Part shown: positions 9,343-20,723 of the stretch, in pieces
Layout of the letters: each line of letters starts with the position of its first letter
How positions within the stretch are numbered: the first letter of the stretch is position 1
Assembly (NCBI RefSeq): GCF_027172205.1
Contig: NC_070607.1
Coordinates: forward strand, 24,218,069-24,282,068
Direction of reading: 5' to 3'
Length of the DNA: 64,000 bases
Source of the DNA: Podarcis raffonei
Lineage: Eukaryota > Chordata > Lepidosauria > Squamata > Lacertidae
Program-made: the position numbers and the translations under genes
The notes under the pieces: generated by a model
Database searches by the model: none
Told to the model about the DNA's origin: nothing
Seen by the model: only the letters and a program-made list of their open reading frames with translations

Positions 9343-12300
9343 CTATGTGCGGAATTTTTTCTTCTTCCGATACTTCTTGCCTGCTGCAAGGGCTGATTTT
9401 TCAGCAATGATGTCTTGATACTTCCTTTTATTATATCTGAACAAGAGAAATAATGTTATAAAGTATGAATAATATACATTAAAAATATGCAGGTGCAAAG
9501 TAACTTTAAGCAGCGTAGTGACTATCATCAGTTATAAACCAAACCAAAAAATAGATTTAATTTAATAATAGCAATTATTGTTGGCCACGATAGAGAAAAT
9601 GAACCATGGTATTCAATGCTGGTGCATTTGAGTACCAGAACAAACACCAGAAGAGAGCTGTTGCCTCATACCCTCCTTGTGAACGTCCTGAAGACAGGTG
9701 GCTAACCACTGTTACAAACAGAATTCAGGACTAGAAGGACCCCTGGTATGATCCTACTAGCTACAATAAAACTGAGAAAAGATTTTAGATGGTTTTTTTT
9801 AGAATAAAACTAGTTCCAAGAAACTTAAAAAAGGAATATTTTTATAGCTAACAGCTTAGTTTTATATTAGTATAAAAACAGCTATTCTATGATGCCAATT
9901 CTACTAGTCACAACTGAAATTACACTCATTAATTGATTAAAATTAAACAGAAGTACTGTTTCTCATACACCTTAACAAGAGATTGAACGGGCAGCAATGA
10001 ATCATCATGCATGTCCCAATCAGGCACAGAATCTCAATATTGTCTCTCCAACATAAATACCTTAAAACAGGAAGAAAATGGGCTCTGTCTTAACAGGCAA
10101 GCAAGATGCTACTACAACATGCAGTATGAACCGCAATATGCAATTCTTACAAAGACAGAGGCTGGAATCCAATGTTGCATAACTAGATGCTTGTTCAAAG
10201 GGGATTCACATTCCTCTCTGCACTGCAGCTCCCCATTCACCCTCAAAATCTGCTCCAACCTACTGTACCATATTCTGATGGCACTCATGAGGGGAGGAGA
10301 GAAAAGTGAAGTTCCACTGTGAGCATAGGTCCATTCTGCTTGCACACTGGGAACACCCCAAAGAGATGAAGTATCTCTGCCGACTTTTCAGGATTGTCTT
10401 TTTCTCCTGTATCCATGAATATGCATTTTTAAAAATAAAGAAACCCACCCTGCCGTTCTTTATATATACACAAAGCACTTACATCATTACTCACGTGACA
10501 TCAAAGCAATAAAAACACAACCCCAAACAGACAGTTTCAGTATAATCTGAGCACTGAAATGGACAAGGCCCTGTGCTTCAAAGTCCAACCAACTATGCTT
10601 CTGAAATTGTTTGGGGTGCATAGCAGGGCCTCCGATGTTAAATGCACAAGATCATATGGGAGTAATGTGGTCCTCCAGATATTGCTAGTAAAACCGTAAC
10701 ACATTCTTTGACATCACCACATTGCTTGTATAAAGTTTTCAATTGAAATTCATTCCAAATACCTTCTAAACTCAGAATCTGCCAGAAGTTCTTCCACTAT
10801 GTTCTTCTTCCTCTCTTTCTTGGGAATTCGGGCATGATAGAAGTCTATTGGAGAATCCACAACAGTTCCAACCTGAGAAAAGAAAATAGAAGATATTTTA
10901 TTGCTACATACACTTGAAGGGCTATTTTTACAAAAGAGGTGTCACTGGACAAACAAAGAGCAGTGATGCCCAGTACATACTACACTCTCAAACACAATTG
11001 CTAAATACATACAACACAGTGAAGAACTTGCAATATCCAGAAAAGGTTTTGATATAAAAGAAAGAAAAGCAGCATGCTAAGACACTTTTATTGAGCTCAT
11101 CTTAGGGGGAGATTCATAAATCTAGCACACAATTAAACATGTTTACAGAATTTAAGTTCAAATAATGGTGCAAGTTCAGCTGAATCCATTTGACTCTTCA
11201 GTATGCTTATCCGTAGTGATGGACAGCATTGTGGAGCTGTAATATCCCAATGGTCGAGTTGCTGCTGCATAGTGGGGTGGAGGGGGTGATGTCAGCGCAA
11301 TGCAAATACACTGGCAGAGCCACCAACTCCCCTCCCCTTGTGTGCTGCAGGGACTCAGCCATCAGGAGGTCTGGTGAGCAATGCAGCCCCACCATACCAT
11401 CTACTTACTATTGCTTATATGTGCTCTGGACTCTAGTAACTGGCTACAATAAAAATATATACAAGGAGTGAAGCTTTGGATGCAGCAGGGACCATGCACT
11501 TTCTTTTTCAAGCAGTAGCAATGAAAAAAAAAATGAACACAGAAATGTTTTGTGCATACTACATTTGAAAGTCAGGAGGCAAAAAGCATTATGCTGAGCA
11601 AATGGAATGCAAATGTGAATGACTGAAGGAAGATATATGCTGGAATACAATAAGCCCAGATTTTGGAGCATATTTTAATGAAGTGTTTAATTCTTAAGGT
11701 GACATGCACATACAAAATTTGTTACCTAAGGAAAGTAGATAACGGTCAGGATGTTCCAAAGTATGCTTAACTTCAGCGTGGTGTATAGCAGAAACCCAAA
11801 GCCAGTTGAAAATATCTTCTCATTTTCTTACCTGAAAGTATTTGGGGACACCTTCTCTGTCATTCTTTTTATAAAATCTCTTAGGATCTATGGCTGCCCT
11901 CATCTTCAGAGCCTTAAGGTCATTTTTCAATTCATCAGTCATTTCTGGGGCTTTCATACCAAACCAACCGTTGCCTGTTGTTTTCTCTCGCTCTGCCTGT
12001 ATTCAACACACCAAGAAACAGCAGTTCAGTATTTGTCCACTTGCTAATAAACTACTGCATTTTCATGCAATAAAGTCAGCTAGTTAAGAACTGCAAGCAA
12101 GCTTTATGATTAAAAGTGTTAGAAGCTAGACATATAACAAAAGGTTATCCTAACGTTTAGAGCTTTACATTAAGGCAGTTTTCACAATATTCAAACATTT
12201 TCCTTGTATTTAAACAGGCTTCAATGAATTTTTAAAAAAGCAACTGTAACTATCTAAACCAACATTATTAGTTTACCAAGGTCTTCATATGTTATTTTTA

Positions 12301-15300
12301 AAGTAAAGAAGCACTTTAGAGATTATATGGGTAAGAAGTGGGTAAGGAGTTTAAGTAGTGTGTGGATGTGAATGAGTGTGCATGTGTGTTATCCCCATAT
12401 AGATAAAGCTTTGGATTTCCTCTGACAATGTTTTGATAATACAGCTTCCCACCACCATCCAGCAGTGGGCATGGAAATACAGCATCTATGGGCTGAAGTC
12501 AGACTCTGTTATTACCCTTTAAACTTTAACTGTTTCAAGTTAATACATCTTGGTTTCAATATTATGCTTTAGTGCCAAATTAAACCCAAATACCCAAGAA
12601 GCTCCTGTAATATTAAGTAGCCCACACTTACAAGCTGACATCACTATATGCGCAGTATCACTCTTTCCTCATTCAATGTATCCTTATCTTTCACATGAAG
12701 CTTACTTCCTCCTCTGTTCCCCCAAATATCCACAAACATCCAATCTTAAGCTTTCACCTTTTTGTCCTCCTCTAAGCTATTGCCTCTCTCTTGCATGGTT
12801 CCCCACACCCATCCTAAAGCCCCCGAGTCCTCTTGTCTCTTCAGGAATCATAATCTCTTGGCAAGCCCCTTTCTTCTGCCACCCATGTGCTCTTAAGTCT
12901 TCTTCACATGCTGCTGTCTGACTTCACAGGCTAAGCTGTAAAAAAGACCTACTGATTCAGTGTTGCAGTTGTCACATGCAACCACATGAACATTAAGGAG
13001 CACTTGATTGAGTCTGATTTCGCTGGCATTTTGCTCAAGGGCTGAAGAGTGCTTTTAAAAAGGAAGAGCCTGTTATTATCAACCTTCTTCATCTTTCATT
13101 TGTCATATTTTCTGTTCTTCTTCCAAGAAGTTCAGAACAGCTTATATGTCACCACCCTTTGGGTGATTAAACATTCTATGGCCTTTTAAATGTGTTTGTG
13201 GAAGAGGTGTTATTGCTTTGCTTTTTGTGTTCTTGTTTTGTATTTTTATGTTGTGAACCGCTTTGTGATCTTTGGATGAAGGGCACTATACAAATTAAAT
13301 AATAATAATAATCCCATTATCTAATCATTGTAAGGCAGACTAAGCTGAGAAGTGAAGTGACGGGTGCTTACATGCCCTCAGAGAGCTATAAAGTCAGCCC
13401 AATTCTTGTAGCTTTGAGCATTGCTCAGTGACCCTCTACTTACCCTACGTTGTTTCTTCAGCTGGTGGACCGATTCTTTTAAAGGTGGAACAGATTCTTT
13501 TTTTTCAAAATCTGGAGTTATAACACTCTTTTTCAAAAGCTATAAGGGTATATTAAAGTAGCATAATTACTACACAGTGCTAAGCAGACAAAACACAAAA
13601 GAAATTTTAGGAAACTTGAAAACTGCAGTTAAAATAAAAGTTAAGCTCCCTAAGGACTAGGTCAGGACAAAAAACTGAGTCACAGGAAGGTTACTGATGA
13701 GAGTGGCTCAATAGGACTTGTAGAAATCACAGAACAGTTGAGAAGTTAAGCTGAGAAAGGAGCACCAAAGAAAAGAAAATCTGGAAAATGCAGTTTTTCT
13801 GGCAAAAACAAGGAGTAGATTCCTTCAATGTTTTATTGAGGGCTTCCTTCTAACCCAGCTTTTAGCACAACAGTGAACATTGGGTACTTTACCTCATCTT
13901 TCTTTTTCTCCTTTAGTGGCACAACTCTATGAAAGCCAGATTTCTGCTTTCCTGCATCAAAACTAATATATGAGCCTCCGAGGTTTTTAACATTTAGACC
14001 AGGATCAATGCTGCTTGAAAATGATAAACTAGAAGAGAAAGAAATGTTAAATTTACACGCATTTTGACACCACCCTCTAAAGCTTATTACAGACAAATAT
14101 TTAAATGAGCAAACCAAATCAGTTTTGAAAGCACTGACACACACCTAATAACTCCTTCCTATAGGAACCAAGACATGCAAACAACTCTTTAACTGAAGTT
14201 TTAACTTTTCTCTAAGGCATGCGAGCTGCAACAGAGGCTTTCAACAGAATATACCAAGGTTGTACACTCCCAACAGAAAGCTCTTAAAAAGCAGCTGAAA
14301 TGCATATGGCAAACCCACAGACTGTCAACAGCCTAGTTTACAGTAACTTTTAAGCAGCTATTTTGCCCCTACTCCACGGTGACTATTCCCTGGAAAACTA
14401 GAAATCATGTATCAGACAATTCATGTCTGCCACTGCTTCCATTTTCTCAGACCTTGTAAAACAATAAACAATTCTGCCCCAGATACATGCATCTAATAAT
14501 ACTGCTTAACATAAACTATTACTAAGTTCATTGAGAGAACTTACATTTTATTATTTTCATTTATTAAATCTTCCTCCTCATCTATAAATTCTTCTTCACT
14601 GTCTTCCAATTCAGAGGATTCCTCACTTTGTTTATTACCTTCTGTGTCCTTCTCTTCTAAATACCATGATCTGGTGGAGTCCAAGCCAGGAGTTTTATCA
14701 ATTACAAATAGTTCTTCACTATGTGCTTCATGTAAGGCAGTAGTGGTTTTTTTACTAGTATGTGTCGAACTGGCAATTGTTTCTACTTCATTAATTTCTT
14801 CTATATCACTGTTTTCAGATTCTTCACCCTCATCACTTGTAAGAAGTGACACAGTCAAATGTGATTCATGGCCTGTTTTGGTTGTATGTGAAGATGATTC
14901 AGCAACTGGTTCATCTTGCCTTCCATCACTGTCTGAACTTGCAACAGAAATCCTGCAGTCATCAATGTTGCTTTCTATATTTCGTGACTGGAGAATATTC
15001 TTTTGTGGGCTATCTATTTTTGATGGCTTGCCTACTTCTATTGCCTCTTCTACTTGATACTGTGTAACCTTTCCAGTATCCATTTTTGGGGGTTCCACAT
15101 TGCTTTTGTTTTTATCAGCAGTTGTCTGTTTCAGGGGCATACTAGACTGATCAAGTTTTATGTCATCATATGGAGAAATGTCCAAATTATTTTTTATAGG
15201 TGACTGGTTTTTAGTTACCTTTATGGATTTTTCTAAAGTTAGATCACACACTTCCTCTGTGCTCTCCGCAATTTCATATACATCAGCTAACATTTGTTTT

Positions 15301-17647
15301 GTGACCAATTCCTTGATATCTTTCTCCTGTCTTATCTTTACCTCCACACTGCCCACAGATTCACAGTTCCTCTCATTTGTCTTGTCTTTTTTAGGTGATT
15401 TTTTTGTGCATTCTCTTGCCTTTCGTGGGGGGCTGCCTGACACAATCTGTTTTGGATCATTGTTGAGAACAGATTCAGAATGGCCCTTTGTTTTACAGGG
15501 GCTAGGTTTCTCATTTATCAAAAGAGTTGAGAGAGATGAGGCTTGGTCTACATCTAAATCAGAATTTGTAGGTTGCTCTGAATCAGAGATTACAATAGTC
15601 TCAGATTTTGTTACACAGTCAGTCATTTTTGCTTCTTCCACCACAGCTTCACTTTTTCTTTCAGGCAGAGGCATTGCTTCTTTGGCCAATCTCAGCCCCA
15701 TGCTCCTGGTTATTCGTTTAGACTGGACAGATTGCTCTGCAGAAATACCGGAGCACCATGATTCTGTATCAGAAACTTCTTCAGCTTGGGCCTCACACAC
15801 TGGTGAAACAGTAGTCTTGACTTCCCGAATTCTAGTCATTCTTGCAACACTTGGAGTCCGTACTCCTGAAACAGTGGAAGAACATGATTCTGCTTCAGAT
15901 ATGTCATCATCTTCTTGACATCTGCTTCCTTCACTAAGAGGAGCTTTCTTGCTCTGCCTGCTTTTAGTGGGCGTCTCTGGTGGACAAGGAACTACAATTT
16001 TCCGCCTTCTTGTTATTCTTATAAATAAAGGTGTCTGAAGACCAGACACAGAGGAGCAATTTGATTCTGCTTCAGAAATATCCCCATCAGCCTGCAGTTC
16101 AGCAACTGAGTCTGCCAAATTTACAGCCTTTCTCCTATTCAGAGATGCCTGCGCTTGCAGAGGCTTCTCCGCATCCATTTTTGCTTCAGACTGCTTTGTT
16201 TTCTCAAGAGGAGGCTCAGGAACAACTTTTGCAGGGAAATTCACTTTACTTCTCCTAGTTGTCCTGACAGATGTGCTGCCTTCCGTTGAGTCCAGCTGAA
16301 AGAAAGAGAATAATGTTAAATAATATGTAAAAGCTATTTCCACAGGCAAAAGCCACATGAGAAGCTCTACTCTCAGATTCCAATGCATTGTGGCTTTTTA
16401 ATCCATTAGCTATTGTTAGAATGAAACAATATTACACAAATTGTCACAGCAAGTCATCTTCTTAGTTTTACCTTGCCAACAAAAACCATTTATAAGCTTT
16501 TTGATAGATAAGACCCCCAAACTGTTTGCTTTAATGTACCGTAACTCTCACTTGGAGAAGAGGACACACACATCTGCTTAGGAGCATAATTCAGCAGCAA
16601 TTTAGGGTTTTACTAAAACACCAGAAAGCATCATTATGTCTGAAGGACTCCTGTGTTCCCATTTTAATAACGGCTGTGCTATTTAAGTCCCCATGGCTGT
16701 ACATGTTATGGGAGCATTATGCACCATGCAGTTTGCAGAAACTCGATAATCAACACATCATTTCTAAAAAATACTGCTACACTTACCTCACAAACGGACA
16801 AATAAAACCAACAAGGTACAATATGCTAGCAAGCACTGCCAGCGAAAGACATTTTGCTGCTTGAGGGAAACAACAAAATGACAATCCCTCCTTCTGTGTA
16901 TGGAAACCACTGAATCTTACCTCAGCGCTAGCAATGGGACAGCATCCTCCACTATATGTGAGGGCAGCCAGTACCACAGCTGGCGTATCTTGCGGTGGTA
17001 GCTCTGCTGCCCAATCTCTCACCTCTGTACCCTGCCCCTCCTAAAGGCAGAGGGTGGTCCTGCCTCGAGAGCTTTCTCTATGGGGTAAATGAGCCCCACT
17101 AAGAATAGCCATAGGCGTGCAGCTGAGATATCCGTATCCTCTCTGCAATGTTCTCCTTCAGAGAGGCAGCTGCCAGTACGGTTGCACCGCATCTCTCCAG
17201 CCCCGAGCCCATCTTAATATCCATCATGCAAAACACATATGCGCCGCCCTGCTCCCCGCCCCCCCCCCCAGTGAAGACGAGTGGGGGGACACCGCTTCAA
17301 GGCACGCACCTCTGGGAAGGGCAAGGGCACTTTATCAGGAGCCCCGCGGCCACCTCCATCAGGGCTGCAGTGATCCGCCGCAGTGGATCCACGGCAGTGC
17401 TCGCGGCGCAACGGTCTCCGGTTACGCGCACGGAGGCTACGCGCGCTCCCGGGCGGACTGAGGGGTCTGCGCATTCAAACTCCAGCGCGGGAGCTGCGCG
17501 GCCCGGAAACAGAATAGCTCGGGCCGGCTCCCCCTTTGTCCCCCCACCTCCCTAGATATCGCTCCGCTCCCTTCTCACCTCTGCTTCTCCAGGGTGGTCC
17601 CTGCTCTCCGGCTCACTCCGCCGCGCTCCCCGCCGCGTGGCCACCAT
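9343..17647 (-). CDS. DNTTIP2: Deoxynucleotidyltransferase terminal-interacting protein 2 (DNTTIP2/TdIF2)
   Basis: Nucleolar, chromatin-linked protein of the Fcf2 family needed for early pre-rRNA processing; also known as a TdT-binding and estrogen-receptor-binding protein. Seven coding exons: 17579-17647, 14545-16295, 13893-14028, 13444-13539, 11832-11996, 10763-10872, 9343-9436. All junctions are GT-AG and phases agree, giving 806 aa (human 756 from memory). The start is MVATRRGARRSE, matching the basic N terminus of the family, and lies in a CpG island. Residues 24-606 form one huge, mostly disordered exon, acidic at its end (EEEFIDEEEDL), with three degenerate SEAES/RxTR repeats near its start. 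Residues about 613-645 hold SSIDPGLNVKNLGGSYISF. The Fcf2 domain spans about 693-785 (GWFGMKAPEMTDELKNDLKA, DPKRFYKKND, PKYFQVGTVVD). The C terminus is lysine-rich (KKYRKKKKFRT), a likely nucleolar signal. Introns hold few repeats. Confidence 0.96.
13140..13312 (+). repeat. LINE 3' end in a DNTTIP2 intron
   Basis: TTGTGAACCGCTTTGTGATC then TTTGGATGAAGGGCACTATA and an AAT-repeat tail. The same 3' end occurs at 31690-31917 inside GCLM intron 1. It lies in intron 4 of DNTTIP2, antisense to the gene. Confidence 0.6.
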
Positions 17648-17850
17648 CTTCTCTCTTCTTTAATACGCATGGGAAGGAAGCCACTTTCAGCTCGCTTCCG
17701 GGTTGGTGTGTTCTCCTAAGTTCTCCGGGTGAAAACTTTCTGCTCCCCGAACGGTTCCTGTCAGCGGCACCGGACCGGAACGGCTCGCCTAGATCGGCGC
17801 ACACATGGGCTTCCCACGCCCGGCTCTTCCGTTCTCTTAGTTGCTGTCTT
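17250..17850. promoter_or_regulatory. CpG-island promoter of DNTTIP2
   Basis: GC- and CpG-rich block covering the first coding exon and the upstream 200 bp. The gene is read to the left from about 17660-17850. No TATA box was seen, as usual for housekeeping genes. Confidence 0.75.
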
Positions 17851-17959
17851 GTGTGTTCTTGTTTTAGCGTACATTTTAACTATGGGATATTTATGTCTCA
17901 ACGGTTTTGTGTATCTTGATGGTCTTTATATTCTGCCCAGAAGCCTCCTTTGGCATTGG

Positions 17960-18045
17960 GCTGTATATAGAATCATAGAATTGTAGATTGTAAGGGACCC
18001 CCGAGGGTCATCTAGTCTCACCCCCTGCAATACAGGAATCAAATA
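17960..18045 (-). mobile_element. CR1 3' end
   Basis: AGAATCATAGAATTGTAGAT, then GGGTCATCTAGTCTCACCCC, is the reverse complement of the classic CR1 3' end (GGTTGGACTAGATGA...TTCTATGATTCT). 5'-truncated, as most CR1 copies are. Confidence 0.8.
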
Positions 18046-18329
18046 AAAATAAATAAAACAAACGATTATGACAATAATGCTCTCTTAGTCTAAAGGCAGG
18101 AGGTCTGTTGAAGGTGGGTGGGGTGGGGTGGGAATTAGAGCAAATTTCCTTCAGCAGAGAAAGGGAAATTCTAATAAAGGAAGGGGAACAGCTTTTAGGA
18201 ACAGGCTTGTCCGTTTCCTGAGAGCAGGACTGAAAGTTTTCTGTTTTTTATCTGCGGCACAACTTCAAAATGTTTTCTGAGTGAGGGCTGCTGCTTAATC
18301 ACCGCCACACCTTTATGCATTTCCAGACG

Positions 18330-18445
18330 TGCTGCTTTTGGCCTTTAAAGCCCAAATGGCTTGGGACTGGGTTACCTGTAGGACTGTAAGTGCCTATCTT
18401 AACCATAAGATCCACTTCAGAAGCCTTGCCTCTGTCACATGAAGA
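18330..18445 (+). repeat. Squamate interspersed repeat fragment
   Basis: TTTAAAGCCCAAATGGCTTG then GGACTGGGTTACCTGTAGG. The same unit is at 28490-28700 (TTTAAAGCCCTAAATGGCTT). It is a frequent lizard repeat, likely LINE-derived; family not named. Confidence 0.55.
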
Positions 18446-18518
18446 GAGGCAGGTAACCCCCACCCCCTGGAACTTTTAGTGGCACGCCACTAAGGGAGCA
18501 GCCCTTGCAGAGAAGCTT

Positions 18519-18866
18519 AAAAGGTAAAGGGACCCCTGACCATTAGGTCCAGTTGTGGCCGACTCTGGGGTTGCGGCGCTCATCTCGCTTTATTGGCCAA
18601 GGGAGCTGGCGTACAGCTTCTGGGCCATGTGGCCAGCATGACTAAGCCACTTCTGGTGAACCAGAGCAGCGCACGGAAACGCTGTTTACCATCCCGCCGG
18701 AGCGGTACCTATTTATCTACTTGCACTGGCATGCTTTCGAACTGCTAGGTTGGCAGGAGCAGGGACTGAGCAACGGGAGTTCACCCTGTCACGGGGATTC
18801 GAACCGCGGACCATCCGATCGGCAAGCCCTAGGCTCTGGTTTAACCCACAGCGCCACCCGCGTCCC
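18519..18866 (-). mobile_element. Sauria SINE (tRNA-derived, BovB-type tail)
   Basis: Full-length copy on the minus strand. On the plus strand it begins with the reversed tail AAAGGTAAAGGGACCCCTGA and ends at the reversed tRNA-like head (GGATTCGAACC B box, then GTTTAACCCACAGCGCCACC). Flanking copies of GCAGAGAAGCTTA and GCAGGGAAGCTTA look like a 13-bp target duplication with one change, so insertion is fairly recent. Mobilised by BovB/RTE LINEs in squamates. Confidence 0.9.
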
Positions 18867-19586
18867 TGCAGGGAAGCTTAGTTTGCACCAATTTACACCT
18901 TTCTATTGATAGGTAAAGACCCAGACTGTTGTAGCATGGACCTCTTTTAAACCCAAAACCTGTGTTCATAATTGGAGCTTTAGTGAATTTTGTTTGCTAT
19001 ATTTATGTACTTTTTGATTTTATGGGTTTTTAATATTTTATAATTGCAATGTCTGACATATTCCAAGCTATAAAAAGAACATTGTTATGGAACAGCCTAG
19101 AGAGAAGATTAAGAAAACACCTGCTCCCTCTCATCCGGTGCAGTCACTGCTTTTAAAAATTGTAGTGTGCAAGCACATTACCAAATGGATCTGACACATG
19201 GAAGATCACAGCACTTAATTCCATGACGTAGGAGGGGCTGCAAATCCTGTAAGCAGCTCTGGGATTGCTCCTGGGATCAATTATATAGTGCTCTGCCTAT
19301 CCCACCTGCCTAAGCACAATAAAATCTGGGACTGGTAATTTTTGAGATAACTTGATACAAAGAGGGTCACAACTCTCTTCCCCATAACCTATGTCCTACT
19401 GACCCTACAGCTGCTGCTGGACCCCCTTCACCTCCAGCCAGCACAACTATTGCCAGGGGTGGCAGCTGTAGCATAAATAATATCTGGAGAGCTACAGATC
19501 CTCATCTCTGGTAACGTTTTAATGTATTTGCTTTTTTGATAGTTTTCTTGTCTTGTGTATTTTTGTTGGGAAGCCTCTGGTGTGTG

Positions 19587-19610
19587 ACACACACACACAC
19601 ACACACACAC
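19587..19610. repeat. AC dinucleotide microsatellite
   Basis: Twelve AC units. Confidence 0.95.
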
Positions 19611-19649
19611 GAGTTAAGAGTTCGACATTAAACCAACAATGCCATATAA

Positions 19650-19985
19650 CAGTGGTTTCCAGTTAGCTAATTACTGAGGACTCTGTTTTTCAAAAGCCAA
19701 GCCATGGAGCTTCTACTTTTGAAAATGTTGACATCTCTATGGTAGTTTTTGTTATGTGAATGCTCCCACACTGTGCTTTTTTCTAGGGGGATGCAGGGTA
19801 TGCATACCCCTAAACATTTGGTGAATCTGAGTTTGGCCTCATTGAGGGGCAGTATTTCAATAGGAGTAGGAAAATGAGAGTACCCCTAAACATATTTTTA
19901 AAAGAAAAAAGCACTGCTCCCACAGATCCCCTGGGTGGGTTATATGGACACCCTGGGATCCGTGGACACCAACTGTGAACCACTA
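19650..19985. mobile_element. Non-autonomous hAT element (outer) with nested hAT
   Basis: Ends CAGTGGTTTCCAGTTAG and CAACTGTGAACCACTA are imperfect inverted repeats of the hAT CAGTGG type. It is flanked by CCATATAA (19642-19649) and CCATAAAA (19986-19993), an 8-bp target duplication with one mismatch. A second element sits inside at 19771-19916. No transposase coding. Confidence 0.8.
19771..19916. mobile_element. Non-autonomous hAT element (inner)
   Basis: Left end GTGCTTTTTTCT and right end AGAAAAAAGCAC are a perfect 12-bp inverted repeat. Exact 8-bp target duplications CTCCCACA flank it at 19763-19770 and 19917-19924. Decayed relatives lie at 45155-45262 and 57225-57312. Confidence 0.85.
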
Positions 19986-20307
19986 CCATAAAAGACCTAG
20001 CTAGGATTTTACTCCTTTGTAGTTCTCATTGAGGTGGTAGACTTGCATCACAGAGGTGCTTCTGTTAGATAAGAAGGATGAACAGATGTTCATAGTTCTG
20101 TGGCAGGAAGATTTATGGAAGTAGAAGTACAGAGGAAAATAATGTTCCAGAATGGCAAAATCTTTTCTGCACTTAGAAGGAATTTGCATGAAGGAAATTT
20201 AGCAACATTGCTAGTGTTGCTACTCTTAGTTTAACTAAGGTTGGTCTAGTTTCAGTTAACTCATTCCTTTTGACTAGACTCAAGTATATCTGCAAACACT
20301 TAAGACA

Positions 20308-20457
20308 GGGCTGCCATACACCAGGCTTTTCCCGGGATTTCAAAGGTGGCATTGACATCCAGGGGAATTTCTGAAAGGCGGTGCTTTGTCCTGGATCTTA
20401 GCCAAATCAATAAAAAAAACCAGTGTCCTGGTTTTTACTTTTTGAATATGGCAGCCT
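20308..20457. mobile_element. Short inverted-repeat element (MITE)
   Basis: GGGCTGCCATA at the left faces TATGGCAGCC at the right; the inside carries CAGTGTCCTGGTTTTTAC near the right arm. A related left arm (AGGGTTGCCATATTTC) is at 2552. Superfamily unknown. Confidence 0.6.
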
Positions 20458-20723
20458 AAGATTAGAGTACAATATGTGTTGGGGAAGGATTTGGTTATGT
20501 CACCTATTCCAGCACTGAATCTGAAATACAGTATTAAAATGAACTAAAAAAGTACGGTACTATAAAGAAGCACTGGATGAGGTAGAGTCTTGACTCAAAG
20601 TGAGGCCTGGCTGAAAGGAAATCTTTCTCTTGGCATAGTGTCACCAAAAATGTGTTCTGCTTCCATATTTGGGATATGTGTGTTTTCCAGATAACATGCA
20701 TAGTTTAAAATCTGTTTTAAAGT

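Noticed and set aside
15160-15918. 252-codon open frame antisense to DNTTIP2
   Set aside because: Shadow of the long serine- and glutamate-rich DNTTIP2 exon; such composition leaves the opposite strand open.
18721-18866. Possible tRNA gene suggested by B-box sequence GGATTCGAACC
   Set aside because: It is the tRNA-like head of a Sauria SINE and does not fold into a complete cloverleaf. The same applies to 44010-44124 and 44760-44840.
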